A DNA stretch of 64,000 bases from Ustilago trichophora. Lineage: Eukaryota > Basidiomycota > Ustilaginomycetes > Ustilaginales > Ustilaginaceae. The notes below the pieces were generated by a model. The model did no database searches. It worked only from the letters and a program-made list of their open reading frames with translations, and was not told where the DNA came from. Position 1 is the stretch's first letter. Every line of letters begins with the position of its first letter. Made by a program: the position numbers and the translations under genes. The stretch lies in NCBI GenBank assembly GCA_900323505.1, contig OOIN01000039.1, forward strand, positions 186,001 to 250,000. Direction: 5' to 3'. Shown here one piece after another: positions 18,675 through 29,619 of this stretch.

Positions 18675-19896
18675 GAGTAGCCAAAGAGTTGCGTGTGTGC
18701 GTGTGTGTGAATGTGAATGATTTCATGCGGATGTGTGGATGGGTTGGATGGAAGGTTGGTGCGTGCGCTCGTGCGTTTGAGCGTGTGCATTGGTTGCGTT
18801 TTTGTGGGTACACTCGAGTAAGCACAACACTTACGCCGACCATCTGAGCAAAAACGATGGCAACACGCAAGATTCCAAATTGAATGCTCACATGGTCGTC
18901 TCTTCTGGTCGCTGCTACAGCTTGGCCGACCTGGCCTCGGCAACCAAGCTTTCTTTGGAGAACAGCGAGAGTTGCAATATCTTGTTGGCTTTCACTTCGA
19001 GAAGATGATATGGCATTCATGGGTCGGCGCCAAAGGACTGCAACTCAGGCACACCTGGTTTCCTTCTACGACTAGACTGGTCTAGATCTGAGACAGCGCC
19101 GCAACTCGACATCTTTGGCAAGAAGCACTGCCATGTCACAACTCGTATGATGCAACTGCGACAGTGTTGCGTGGGCCTGCATTCAGCTTCCAGACAAAGC
19201 CTTGATCAAGCTTCAATCCTCTACGACGAGTAATCAGAGAGTGACAACATCGACTCAGCCCACATCGACATGAGGCCAAGTGGGGTCCAACACAAGCTCG
19301 CAGCGGAAGCCACCCCTTATAAGATGTTACGAGCAAATTCGCCAACACGCTTTGAATCGTGATCGAATCTCAGATGCTTTTCAAAATCGGCTGATGAGTC
19401 CCGATTAAGAGCCGAAAAAGTCGCGCTCTCTGCTTTTTTGAGAAGAAGCTGGAAGAAATCTGCGAGCAAGGAGGAGCAGCAGCAGCGGTTGGTGGCTTGT
19501 GGACTTTGACTGGGAGATAGAGCAAAGTCGCGCGCGCTGTGGTGTGTGTGTTCCTTTAGAAAAGAGCCTTCTCTGCCCTTCCGCACACAGGCACACGCTG
19601 CAACACTACGCTGAGCAACGCAAAAAGTGTAACTCTCTCTCACCGCTCGAGCGCACCTTCTCAAACACTTCGGAGTTGCCGATCCTTGTCAACCTTTTCA
19701 CTCTACCACTCGTCCCAACCTCACCTTTTCGCGCTAGTCATCACCATCGGATCTTCCATTTGCACAGCGTGGTCATCTGACACTTCGACACGGCACCTTT
19801 CCGATACCAAAAGCACAGTGTGCAGAAGCATTTCGTTCCATTCAGCACTCGAAACCATCTGAGAGGTCAATCTCGCCCAACACACACATCGCCAAC

Positions 19897-21594
19897 ATGT
19901 CCGGACAACAACCCGTGTTCGTCATGAACACCGGCCCAGAGCGTCAGACCGGTCGCAAAGCTCAGATATCCAATATCACCGCCGCAAAGACCGTCGCCGA
20001 TGTCATTCGCACTTGTCTCGGTCCCAAGGCCATGCTCAAGATGATCCTCGACCCCATGGGTGGTATCCTCCTCACCAACGACGGAAACGCTATCCTTCGT
20101 GAAGTTGAAGTCGCCCATCCTGCTGCCAAGTCCATGATCGAGCTCAGCCGAACCCAGGATGAGGAAGTCGGTGACGGTACCACCAGTGTCATCATCCTTG
20201 CCGGTGAAATCCTCGCACAGTCCTTGCCTCAGCTCGAACGTGGTATCCACCCCGTCGTCATTATCTCTGCATTCAAGAAGGCTCTCGCAAGAGCGCTCGA
20301 GATTGTCGAGGAGATCTCGGTCCCCGTCGATGTCACCAATGACAAGGACATGCTTGCTCTCATCAAGACCTCTATCGGCACCAAGTTTGTCTCGAGATGG
20401 TCGGAGCAGATGTGCAAGCTCGCTCTCAAAGCCGTTCGCACCGTTGCCATGGTCGATGCCACCGCTGGCTCTTCGGCAGGCAGCGACCCAACCAAGACGG
20501 TCGACATCAAGCGCTACGCTCGTGTCGAAAAGGTACCCGGTGGAACCATCGAGGATTGCCGTGTTCTCGACGGAGTCATGCTCAACAAGGACGTCACCCA
20601 CCCCAAGATGAGGAGACGCGTCGAGAACCCAAGAATCATGCTCCTCGACTGCCCACTCGAGTACAAGAAGGGCGAGTCGCAAACCAACATTGAAATCACA
20701 CGCGAAGAGGACTGGAACAAGATCCTCGAGATCGAAGAGCAACAGATTCAGTCCATGTGCGAAAAGATCATCGAATTCAAGCCCGACCTCGTCTTTACCG
20801 AAAAGGGTGTATCCGATCTTGCGCAGCACTACCTTCTCAAGGCCAACATCACCTGCATCCGCCGTGTCCGCAAAACCGACAACAACCGAATCGCCCGCGC
20901 CACCGGCGCCACCATTGTCAACAGAGTCGATGACCTCCGCGATGCCGACATCGGTACCAGATGCGGCCTCTTCCACATTGAGAAGCTCGGCGACGAGTAC
21001 TTCACCTTCTTGGAAGAGTGCAAGGAGCCCAAGGCATGCACCATCCTCCTGCGTGGCCCTTCCAAGGACATTCTCAACGAGATCGACCGCAACTTGGCAG
21101 ACGCCATGGCCGTGGCACGCAACGTCGTCTTCAACCCTCTGCTTGCACCAGGTGGAGGAGCCACCGAGATGGCCATCGCCTACGGCCTCTCTGAGTTCGC
21201 CAAGGAGCTCGAAGGCGTCGAAGTCGGCCCTATCCGTGCCGTATCGGATGCTATGGAAGTCATCCCCCGTACCCTCATCCAAAACTGCGGTGGAAATGCC
21301 ATCAAGACCCTCACCACGCTCCGCGCCAAACATGCCAACGGCGAGCACTCGTACGGTGTCGACGGCGAATCGGGCAAGGTGGTTGAAATGAAGGAATACG
21401 GCCTCTACGAATCGGCTGCTGTCAAGATCCAGACGCTCAAGACCGCCATCGAGTCGGCTTCGCTCTTGCTCCGCGTCGACGACGTTGTATCGGCCAAGAG
21501 GGGTAGGCAACCAGGCGGAGGTGCTGGACCTGGTGTACAGGCCCCAGACGCAGGTATGGGAGAAGATGCGGGTCCCGACATGCCTCAAATGTAA
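19897..21594 (+). CDS. CCT3: T-complex protein 1 subunit gamma (CCT3)
   Basis: The 565-residue protein is collinear with eukaryotic CCT gamma, one of eight subunits of the cytosolic chaperonin that folds actin, tubulin and other proteins. Seen: ATP-site motifs LGPKAMLKMILDPMGG (41-56), NDGNAILRE and EVGDGTTSVIILAGE (90-104); the gamma-type apical segment RMRRRVENPRIMLLDCPLEYKKGESQ; KTDNNRIARATGA; and PGGGATEMAIA in the late equatorial domain. The tail is Gly/Pro-rich, ending AGPDMPQM. The start context ACATG is good and gives the expected N-terminus. No intron. Confidence 0.97.
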   Translation: MSGQQPVFVMNTGPERQTGRKAQISNITAAKTVADVIRTCLGPKAMLKMILDPMGGILLTNDGNAILREVEVAHPAAKSMIELSRTQDEEVGDGTTSVIILAGEILAQSLPQLERGIHPVVIISAFKKALARALEIVEEISVPVDVTNDKDMLALIKTSIGTKFVSRWSEQMCKLALKAVRTVAMVDATAGSSAGSDPTKTVDIKRYARVEKVPGGTIEDCRVLDGVMLNKDVTHPKMRRRVENPRIMLLDCPLEYKKGESQTNIEITREEDWNKILEIEEQQIQSMCEKIIEFKPDLVFTEKGVSDLAQHYLLKANITCIRRVRKTDNNRIARATGATIVNRVDDLRDADIGTRCGLFHIEKLGDEYFTFLEECKEPKACTILLRGPSKDILNEIDRNLADAMAVARNVVFNPLLAPGGGATEMAIAYGLSEFAKELEGVEVGPIRAVSDAMEVIPRTLIQNCGGNAIKTLTTLRAKHANGEHSYGVDGESGKVVEMKEYGLYESAAVKIQTLKTAIESASLLLRVDDVVSAKRGRQPGGGAGPGVQAPDAGMGEDAGPDMPQM

Positions 21595-21957
21595 ATATCA
21601 TCCTCCCAAAAACACAGCTTTCGTGGAACACACACACAGGGTCCCTTTGTATCAATGGTATCGCCTTTAGAAAATGCAACCTTTCCCCAAAACACACACA
21701 CACACACACACAAAGAGTCGGATGAGGAGGCAAAGAGGACCGTCTAAGAAGAGATTGCAAAACAAAGATGGGAAAGAGACGTAGATGAGAAGCGAAGTAT
21801 ATAATATCAGAGAAAGGAAAGTGTAAAAAATGAGTGTGGGTGAATATGCGTGTGTGTATACTGTAACAGGGCGATGGTGGTGGTATCTACTAGTGTTGAT
21901 GATGTGGTGATGGTGTGCGACGTGTTGCGTCTAGAGTTGATGGGGAGGTGAGGTATG
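21595..21957. other. Convergent 3' region with (CA)n
   Basis: Lies between the stops of CCT3 and the PLD-like gene. A (CA)n tract sits at about 21693-21711 and GT/GGT-rich simple sequence at 21840-21920. No gene seen. Confidence 0.5.
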
Positions 21958-24900
21958 TTACTTCTCAGCAGCAGCAGCAACGATAGGAGTAGTAGTGGTG
22001 TTTGACGTTGCAGATGCATTTGCCGAAGGAGAGCTCTGTTTTGCACCAGTCCCCGCATTATCAGCATTATCAGCCGAAGTACCATTATTGATCGCCTCCG
22101 CTCTCGCCGTTGCTGCAGTCACAGGAGGAGTAGGACTTCTCTCCTTATCCTTAACGCCATCTTTCCCCGTATCTACCAACTCCTGACCATCTCTTCCTCT
22201 CCAAATCCCATCTCTCTGATCCACCATCCCGTACAGCTTGGTACTCTGATTCCGCGTCAGCGCAGCCATCCATTCATCCACAATCTGCTTACTATCCACC
22301 ATAACATTGATCTCCTGCGAATGGAACCAACTCTGCGTATCCTGATTTCCACTTCCCAACACCGCCACTTGCCCATCGAACGCTGCGAATTTCACATGGC
22401 AATTGCGCTGTTTCCTCACAGCGTTGAGCGGTCGTGTCATGTCTTTACCAGTGTACCAGTAGACTTCGAGATACTTCTCATCGCCTTTGTTCTCCCGTCG
22501 AAGCTGACGATAGAAGGCAGTGACGACTTGCTCGTTGGTCCCTCCTTGGAAAGGCATGCTTTCGGACTTGTCGTTGAATCCAAGATCCAACCACAGTTCC
22601 ACTTTGACGTGCCTACGGACGGCCGCGAGAACAGCCGCCTTGATGGGCGACGCATTGAGCGTGGGAGACTGGATGAAAATGTGCTTCTTGGCATAGCGGA
22701 ATCCGGCCAACCAGGCTGCATCTTGTGGATTGCGAATGTCAGAGTGCCCCGGTGTACCGTGTGGTCGACGATTGACGAGGGCCATGGGGACGGGTTCGTG
22801 CGGTCTGTGGAAGATGTAAGGCTGGAAATCCAGAACATCGTTGAGGGTGGAGAGCTTCTCGTCGGAGAGATTCTCAGCTCGAATCTCGCCTTGGACTTTC
22901 GAGTTGTTGGCAAAGTCGAGCGATTTGGTGATGGCGCTGAGACGTTCGGCGGCGGAAGATTTGGAGATCTGGGATAGGGTACGGCGGTGGACGCGACGGT
23001 AGCCGACGGAGCCAGGTGCACCTTCGTCGTCTTTGGTCATAGCTGTGGATCTGGATTCGGGCTTGGAGGAGGCTTCTTGTTTCGTCTTGAGGATTTCGTT
23101 GTTGATCGCGGGCGCGGCTCCCGTCTCGGATGGCAAGGCAGTTTCGAGAACGGTCTGATCACCCATAGCAGCATCCTTGTTGACTGCAGGAACCGCATCA
23201 TCGCTGCCAACAATGCTGAGCGCCGCCTTTGGACTACCCGAATCCTCTCCAATCGCCGTCTGACTAGGTGCATCCTCCAAGCTCTCTTCATCAGCCTCGA
23301 TCGACCTGCGCCAATCGTACTGTTCACCATGTTCTTCCTCAGCCACAGCAGTGGGCACATTGACCCCCGACGCCAGCGTCGCCTTGGGCCGTGGATTGCG
23401 TCTCACCTCCTGCGCCACGTTCTTTGAGCTACTCTGACCCAGACCAAACACCTCGAGCGCGCCCTCCGCCCAAGCAGGTGGTTTGTGGCCTTCCTTCATC
23501 ATGAGCGCTTCTACAACATCGGCAAAGTGCTTCTTCTGATGTGTCGGAGGAGGAGTCGTCTCGGATTTCTCCAAGGGCGCAGTCTCGGACTTTTCGGGCT
23601 TGTTGAGGTTGCTATTCTGGAAATGGCTGAAGCGTTCACCGAGCACCTTTTGAGCCCACAGGGCGCCGGCGTTGCGAGCGGCTTTCTCGCCATCGGCGTG
23701 GCCTTCGTTGGCGGGGGAACGGACGGGCGATTGAGCACCTTTGGCGCCGAAGCTATCGCGGCGCATCATTTGGTCAACGACATCGCCAAAGTGGAAGGTG
23801 ATGGGACTCTGCAGACTGCGCTCCTTTTCGACTTCGGTAGCCGTGTCTTCGTCGTGAAGACGCTGTCGGACGTTGAGTGCGAGCTGCTTGAGCTTCTCCA
23901 CGGTCAGAGAAGGCAACGTGCTCTGGTCACCGGTCATGAAGGCGGCAGGAGAAGGGGCTACGGGCGCAGGAGCGGTGAGGCAGGGAAGGGGAGGCTGGAG
24001 TCGGTTGCCCCAGCTGATGAGCGCATGGTCATAAACCGAGTTGACAATGTCGCCCTCGAGACGGACACACGCTTCGATGTTGGGACGATCCTGAATGTTG
24101 TTCGAGTTGATGAGGGCGACTTGTCGATCGACGATGAGGAGCTTTGCGTGGAAAGTGCCCATGAGAGGTCGGTGATAGTTGAGGATCTCCATGGTGAGAT
24201 TTGGAATCTCTTCTTCGGTCGGAAGGCCATTGTTCTTCCACATGCTCGGAGGGACAGGCTTGCGGAGACGGAAGAGATCGGCTAGGGTCTGAGGGCCTCG
24301 ATCCCACATGAGTTTGACAACGATGCGATCCTCTGTGGTGGGTGGACCGAGCTCGATATCCTCATCTTGAAGGTGGCCATCTTGCCTATTGTCATCCTGT
24401 TCGGCACGCGCTACGGAACCGGGTGCGCCTTGCTTTTCGAGCAGGGCATCCTGCTTGGCAGCCTTGTCTGCTTGTGGGGTGTCATTGGCGGTGGCGGTAG
24501 TTTGACCTTTGCGTCGTGCCTCGAGAGCTCGGAGCTTACGACGCTTCTGTACGCGATTGTTGAGTTCACGGAGCGCTTCGGCGATTCGGTCGACGTTTTT
24601 GCCGCCTTGCCAATAGTTTGTGAGGAGGATGACTTCTCTACGCGCAGCAACGATGCAGTCGTAGTAGTGTCCGATGATGTCTGGACCTGTGGAGAAGATT
24701 GAGAGCGGTACGATACCGGTAGTAGCCAGAAGGGGCGGAGAGACGACACCCGACATTGGGTTGCGTGGCAGAGGGAGCAGGCAATCAGCCAGAACCATGA
24801 GATAGAGGCGAGAGGGACCACCTTGTGCAGTCGACTTGTAGCCGAAGCGATGACGAACGCGTTGGAGCTCGTCGTCATCGGGTTCGCGGTTGTCTTGGTG

Positions 24901-25182
24901 GACGGCGCCTTTATCCCAGATCCAATGCTTTCCTCTGCCTTCTTCGAGCTGCTCCTTGATCTTGAAGCGGATGATGCCGCGTTTGGCTGCTGATGGGATT
25001 GGAAAGAGATGCTTGGCAGCGTGTGAGGGTGGTAAGGTAGGGTCGGCTGCTACAGCGGAAGTTATGGTGGGTTGCGAGGATTGTGGACGAGCATCTTGGT
25101 AGGGCCCAATTTGGGAGCCAGCCGAGAGATGAGCCTTCTCTGCGGCTTCGCTGCGAATGTGTGAGGATCCACAGATGGGCAT
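21958..25182 (-). CDS. Phospholipase D-like protein with two HKD motifs
   Basis: The 1,074-residue protein has both halves of a PLD catalytic site: HAKLLIVD near residue 341, followed by INSNNIQDRPN, and HVKFAAFD near 928, followed by LGSGNQDTQSWFHSQEINVMVD. Each fits HxKxxxxD, so the enzyme should be active as a phosphodiesterase or phosphatidyltransferase. There is no PX or PH domain as in signalling PLDs. About 585 residues separate the motifs, and much of 430-760 is Ser/Glu/Ala-rich and probably disordered. The C-terminal 50 residues are Ala/Asn/Thr-rich. No signal peptide is evident at MPICGSSHIRSEAAEK. Substrate (phospholipid, cardiolipin precursors or nucleic acid) cannot be told from sequence. 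Confidence 0.88.
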   Translation of the reverse strand: MPICGSSHIRSEAAEKAHLSAGSQIGPYQDARPQSSQPTITSAVAADPTLPPSHAAKHLFPIPSAAKRGIIRFKIKEQLEEGRGKHWIWDKGAVHQDNREPDDDELQRVRHRFGYKSTAQGGPSRLYLMVLADCLLPLPRNPMSGVVSPPLLATTGIVPLSIFSTGPDIIGHYYDCIVAARREVILLTNYWQGGKNVDRIAEALRELNNRVQKRRKLRALEARRKGQTTATANDTPQADKAAKQDALLEKQGAPGSVARAEQDDNRQDGHLQDEDIELGPPTTEDRIVVKLMWDRGPQTLADLFRLRKPVPPSMWKNNGLPTEEEIPNLTMEILNYHRPLMGTFHAKLLIVDRQVALINSNNIQDRPNIEACVRLEGDIVNSVYDHALISWGNRLQPPLPCLTAPAPVAPSPAAFMTGDQSTLPSLTVEKLKQLALNVRQRLHDEDTATEVEKERSLQSPITFHFGDVVDQMMRRDSFGAKGAQSPVRSPANEGHADGEKAARNAGALWAQKVLGERFSHFQNSNLNKPEKSETAPLEKSETTPPPTHQKKHFADVVEALMMKEGHKPPAWAEGALEVFGLGQSSSKNVAQEVRRNPRPKATLASGVNVPTAVAEEEHGEQYDWRRSIEADEESLEDAPSQTAIGEDSGSPKAALSIVGSDDAVPAVNKDAAMGDQTVLETALPSETGAAPAINNEILKTKQEASSKPESRSTAMTKDDEGAPGSVGYRRVHRRTLSQISKSSAAERLSAITKSLDFANNSKVQGEIRAENLSDEKLSTLNDVLDFQPYIFHRPHEPVPMALVNRRPHGTPGHSDIRNPQDAAWLAGFRYAKKHIFIQSPTLNASPIKAAVLAAVRRHVKVELWLDLGFNDKSESMPFQGGTNEQVVTAFYRQLRRENKGDEKYLEVYWYTGKDMTRPLNAVRKQRNCHVKFAAFDGQVAVLGSGNQDTQSWFHSQEINVMVDSKQIVDEWMAALTRNQSTKLYGMVDQRDGIWRGRDGQELVDTGKDGVKDKERSPTPPVTAATARAEAINNGTSADNADNAGTGAKQSSPSANASATSNTTTTPIVAAAAEK

Positions 25183-26634
25183 TGTGGAATTCTATGAGCC
25201 GCCTGGACGAGAGGTTTGGTTCTGATGGATGTGTGTCGATACGGATGCAAAGGATGGTACGCAAAGCTGATTGCCAGGTGTACTTGGCCGTGACTTGTCC
25301 AAAGATGGGCTTGGATTCGCTCTCGCCGACTGTAGTTGGATGTGTCAGAAAAGCGCGGCTTGGCTATGAATGGTGGATGATGATGTGTAGGACAGCGGCT
25401 AGGTTTAGAAAGAGATGGTGGAGAGATGAATGGTGATGCCGAACATAATCAAGGGCAGGACAAGCAAACAGCAACAGAGGAATGACGGAAGGTACCGAAA
25501 GTAAGTGTGTCAAGCGAGCCAAAAGGCACAAAGAGAGAGAGAAAGTGGGGATTCAAATCAAATATTGCATCAGTGGAGGTTGCACTCGAGAGAGGCATAG
25601 TTATTGTACTGTACAGTACTGTACAGTAAGCGAGGCGTCTGAGCAGTACTTGCCATGGGCGGTGCAAGCAGGTGCCGGATCTTTTTCTTTATTGTATTTT
25701 ATTTATTTATTTTAAGCAGACAAGAGCCCACTCACATCATTCCACTGGTGCCATTTGACGGGTCCAAGCCACCACCGACGTGCCGAACTGCAACCGCATT
25801 TTGCATTTCACAGAAATAAATTCCAAAGCCAAGGACTCTGGCGATACGCCCTCCAAAAAGATAGACTACTGTATGACAAAGTGTTGTTCAGCCAAGCCAC
25901 CTTGGCCTTCTCTCACATATATATTGTCTTTCCGGCCAAGATTCTCCGGAGGACAATAGACGTGAATCCTCTTTGCCAAGTCACAGAACGTGCCGCTGCT
26001 TCTGTGCCTCGTCTTCCTCTTGCCGTGTTCATACATATCAGAAGAGCAGAGGTGAGATGCGAGATTATCATCGTTCCATTTCACTAGTCCCCACAATCAA
26101 GTGGCGGATGTTGAGCAGCTACCGTGAGAACTAAGAGGATGGCTTTCGATTGGCCGGTTTTGGTTGCTTTTGCCATTTTATTGTCTTCTGCCGTGGTATC
26201 AAGAGCGAATCGGAGACTCGCACACAACAAGTGCAGAGTGCGTGCGGGGTTGACATTCTTTTGGTTCGGCTTTTCCCGCAAACCGCAACCCCCTTGCCCA
26301 GCGCCTCTTCCGATGCTTTTTCGGCAGCAGAGAATGCCCTCAAGCGTGTCTCCTTCCTCTCTCTTTCTTAGAGTCATTGTGAGAAAAAGCCGATACGAGC
26401 TCGATCGGGTCAATCGGTCCGTATGATATCGAGAGCATGAACTGTGCTGACTATCCATTTACATTTTGACTCGTTGAAGGAAACAATCTCGGAAATCGGA
26501 TTTCAGGGTCAAACGTTCGTGCTCGCATGACATCGGAAAACAAAATCAAGGCGACTCTCCTTCGGGTTCCTCTTCTTCCTATCCGGTCTTCGTCCATAGC
26601 ACATCGACCACATCCATAAATCCCACTGCACACC
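25183..26634. other. 1.45 kb divergent intergenic region (PLD-like / MTHFR)
   Basis: It carries a 24-nt TACAG/CTGTA tract at 25605-25628 and a T/A-rich run at about 25681-25715. Reading frames of 70-124 codons on both strands have no family features. No RNA gene recognised. Confidence 0.5.
25605..25628. repeat. TACAG/CTGTA palindromic tract, copy 3
   Basis: A 24-nt alternation of TACTG and TACAG units with two overlapping GTAC-centred palindromes. Located about 420 nt upstream of the PLD-like gene start and 1 kb upstream of MTHFR. Confidence 0.8.
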
Positions 26635-28647
26635 ATGCCATCGTCTTCCACTGCTGCCGCGCCGTCAACCGCAGACCCAGCCCACATCACCACCAAGATT
26701 CAAGCAGCTCTGGCCCGCGATGCTCCTTTCTGGTCCTTCGAATTCTTCCCGCCCAAGACCACCCAAGGTCTCGCCAACCTCTACAACCGCATCGCCCGCA
26801 TGCGTGCCAATCTCGACCCTAGCTGGATACACGTCACATGGGGTGCGGGTGGTACTACCGGTGGCAAATCGCTCGAGTTGGCCGGTAGAATACAAAAGGG
26901 CAAGCTGGACCCTGATGTACAGCTCGTCCAGTCGCAAGTACAGCAAATTGGATTGGGTTCACAGCAGCATATCGACAACCTCAAAGGTGGTGAGAGCTGG
27001 CAAAGCCAAGACAATCTCGATGCTTGCGATGTCTGTCTCCATCTCACATGTACCAACGTCGAAAAGAGCAGTCTCGACGACACCCTTGTCACCGCCAAGC
27101 GACTCGGTATCAAGAACATCCTCGCCCTCCGAGGTGACCCACCAAGAGGAGAAGAGTACTGGGTAGCAGCAGACCAACGCTTCCAGCACGCCACAGATCT
27201 CGTTCGCTATATTCGCGAGAATCACGGAGACCACTTTTGCATCGGTGTAGCTGGTTACCCCGAAGGCCACGCCGACTATGTCGACCGCGATGTCAAACGC
27301 GATCTTCGCTACCTCAAACAAAAGCAAGATGCAGGAGCCCACTACATCGTCACCCAAATCTTCTACGACGTAGATCAGTTCCTCAGCTGGTACAAAGACT
27401 GCAGAGATATCGGTATCACCATCCCCATCCTACCCGGAATCATGCCCATTCAAAACTACCAGAGCTTCCGCCGCATGACCAACCTCTGCAAAGTCCAAGT
27501 GCCCCAGTTGGTGTTAGATGCCCTCGAACCCATCAAGAGCGACGATGCTGCCGTCAAGGAGTATGGTGTTTCACTCAGCATCCACATGATTGGCCGCATC
27601 TTTCTCGAATCCGATGTCAGAGGGTTCCACCTGTGTTCATTGAATCTTGAAAAGAGTATCGAGCGCATCTTGGAAGGGTTGGGTTGGAAAGTGGATCTCG
27701 GAGCCCAAGCTGAAGCTGAGGCACGTTTGAATGGCATCCCTGCGCATCTGCACTTGGAGCGCACCAAGAACCAGATGCTTTCCGACCGTACTGGTGCCAA
27801 TACGCCCAAAGATTACAAGCTGACCACCCAAGAAGCGCTCAATCGCACACTTGCACGCACATCCAGCTCCTACCAAGTCCCCGAGACAAGCACCTGGGAC
27901 GAATTCCCAAACGGTCGATACGGTGATTCTCGCAGTCCCGCTTTCGGAGAGATGGACGGCTACGGCGTATCCCTCAAAGTCCCACCCCAGGATGCGCTGC
28001 GTATCTGGGGTCATCCAGTGACGCTCTCCGACATTTCGACCATCTTTGCCTCGTATCTCGAGGAGAAAATTTCTTGCATTCCGTGGTGCGATGCTCCGCT
28101 TATGAACGAAACCCTGCAGATCCGCGATCATCTTTTGACGCTCAATCGGCCCGGTAAAAGCTGGTGGTCTGTCGGATCTCAACCCGCCGTTGATGGTGCC
28201 CCTTCCACCGACCCTACCGTTGGATTTGGTCCGCCTGGCGGATTCATCTTCCAAAAAGCTTTCGTTGAACTTTTCATGTCGACCGAAGACAAAGACGCCC
28301 TCATCTCTCGCATCGACGCTCTCGGCCCCAATTCGCAGGTAACCTACTTTGCCGGCAATGCAAAGGGCGAATTCGCTTCCAACTTGGGCGAAAACGAGGC
28401 GAATACCGTCACATGGGCAGTATTCCCAGGCAAAGAAATCGTTCAATCCACCATCATCGAAAGGGAAAGCTTTGAGGCGTGGAGAGAAGAGGCATTTGAA
28501 ATCTGGTCAGAGTGGTCAATGTTGTTCCCCAAAGGTTCGGCGAGTAGGAAGTTGGTGGAAGGGGTTAAGGAGGGGAGGTGGTTGGTGACGGTTGTTCATC
28601 ATGATTACAAGGATGGTGAGGGATTGTGGCGGTTTTTGGCCGAGTAG
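26635..28647 (+). CDS. MET13: Methylenetetrahydrofolate reductase
   Basis: The 670-residue enzyme reduces 5,10-methylene-THF to 5-methyl-THF for methionine synthesis. The catalytic TIM barrel (about 20-330) has FWSFEFFPPKT with the active-site Glu near 36, VTWGAGGTT, LHLTCTN, NILALRGDPPRG, FCIGVAGYPEGH, YIVTQIFYD and PILPGIMPI. The eukaryotic regulatory domain follows, with FPNGRYGDSRSPAFGE near 425 and a C-terminal block NTVTWAVFPGKEIVQ, VDPF-type linker regions replaced by FEAWREEAFEIW, and VTVVHHDYKDGEGLW. Yeast has Met12 and Met13; length does not decide which this matches, so the symbol is provisional. The start context (CACACCATGCC) is good. Confidence 0.95.
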   Translation: MPSSSTAAAPSTADPAHITTKIQAALARDAPFWSFEFFPPKTTQGLANLYNRIARMRANLDPSWIHVTWGAGGTTGGKSLELAGRIQKGKLDPDVQLVQSQVQQIGLGSQQHIDNLKGGESWQSQDNLDACDVCLHLTCTNVEKSSLDDTLVTAKRLGIKNILALRGDPPRGEEYWVAADQRFQHATDLVRYIRENHGDHFCIGVAGYPEGHADYVDRDVKRDLRYLKQKQDAGAHYIVTQIFYDVDQFLSWYKDCRDIGITIPILPGIMPIQNYQSFRRMTNLCKVQVPQLVLDALEPIKSDDAAVKEYGVSLSIHMIGRIFLESDVRGFHLCSLNLEKSIERILEGLGWKVDLGAQAEAEARLNGIPAHLHLERTKNQMLSDRTGANTPKDYKLTTQEALNRTLARTSSSYQVPETSTWDEFPNGRYGDSRSPAFGEMDGYGVSLKVPPQDALRIWGHPVTLSDISTIFASYLEEKISCIPWCDAPLMNETLQIRDHLLTLNRPGKSWWSVGSQPAVDGAPSTDPTVGFGPPGGFIFQKAFVELFMSTEDKDALISRIDALGPNSQVTYFAGNAKGEFASNLGENEANTVTWAVFPGKEIVQSTIIERESFEAWREEAFEIWSEWSMLFPKGSASRKLVEGVKEGRWLVTVVHHDYKDGEGLWRFLAE

Positions 28648-29138
28648 AAGACTCAAACAGTGGGTAACGGATTGGTGACATTCGTGTTTCATTTGATCTG
28701 TGAAGAAGCTTGAGGAAAAGGGTGTGATTGCTGTGCCTTTATCTGTGTCGATGGTGGTGACAAGTGTGTTGACGAGCGCCTGCGTATCGCAATCGCATTT
28801 GAGTAGCACACCGTGAACGTGAAAACGAGGTTGTGTCAGTCCCCAGTGCAACCCGCACCGTTATCGATGGTGATGAAAGTTCAGAGCACAACTTACTACG
28901 ATCAACCGTGGTCATGGTGGACGCTGAAGTCGTCTCCCAGTCCTACTCTCAACAAAAGAATCGGCTCAAACCATCATCAGCGTCATTACCAGCAGATCTG
29001 TAGAGCCAGCCGACAAAAGACACAACTCACCTCCTCATTACGGTCACATCTCTCGCAGCACGTGTACAGATACCTTGACCAAGGACGGCATCAAGATTAG
29101 CGAGCTTTGCAAAGATTTCTTCTATCAGAGAAAGAGAC
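28648..29138. other. Convergent intergenic region
   Basis: Lies between the stops of MTHFR and the polyQ/polyAla protein. I see no motif or gene in it. Confidence 0.4.
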
Positions 29139-29571
29139 TTACGAATCGTACCGAGCCGTCTGCTTTTGTCTTCTGTTTGTGTTTGAATGAGCCGAAGCGT
29201 GTCTGCATCCCGAGTGGGTATGTCTTGGCGGACTCGGCGTATGATGGTCCATCGAATGATGGTGATGTCGATGGCTATAATGGTGGCAAGATTTTCCATG
29301 ATCATAGCGGTATTTGTGTTTGCATCCGCTCCCCGGATGATGACTCTCAACATCGTGCTTGGACCCACATCCAGCACATGCATCCTGCGTCTTTCCCTTG
29401 CCTTTCAACACTTCGTTTGTACTATCTGCCGCCAAAGTGGAAGAAGGCACAACAACACCAAGCGCCTGCAAAACCTGGCCCAACTCCACCGTCCCATGTA
29501 AAGACAACTTGGGCGCTTCACAACGAACTTCTTTATTGGCGCTTGGCTGAGGATCAGCTTTCTTCTCTACC

Positions 29572-29619
<48 letters not shown>

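Larger units (their letters stand above)
17813..19896. other. 2.1 kb divergent intergenic region (unknown protein / CCT3)
   Basis: The longest non-coding gap in the window. It contains a TGAC tetranucleotide tract (18277-18328), an adjoining GTGC/GTGT tract (about 18335-18367), a second GTGT-rich patch near 18690-18715 and a short CTGTA palindrome at 18664-18674. Reading frames inside it are simple-sequence artefacts. I saw no tRNA or snRNA-like element. Confidence 0.5.

Noticed and set aside
19867..21588. 573-codon open frame antisense to CCT3
   Set aside because: It mirrors CCT3 almost end to end. Strong C/G third-base bias in the real gene keeps this antisense phase free of stops; the translation is Asp/Gly/Val-rich without family motifs.
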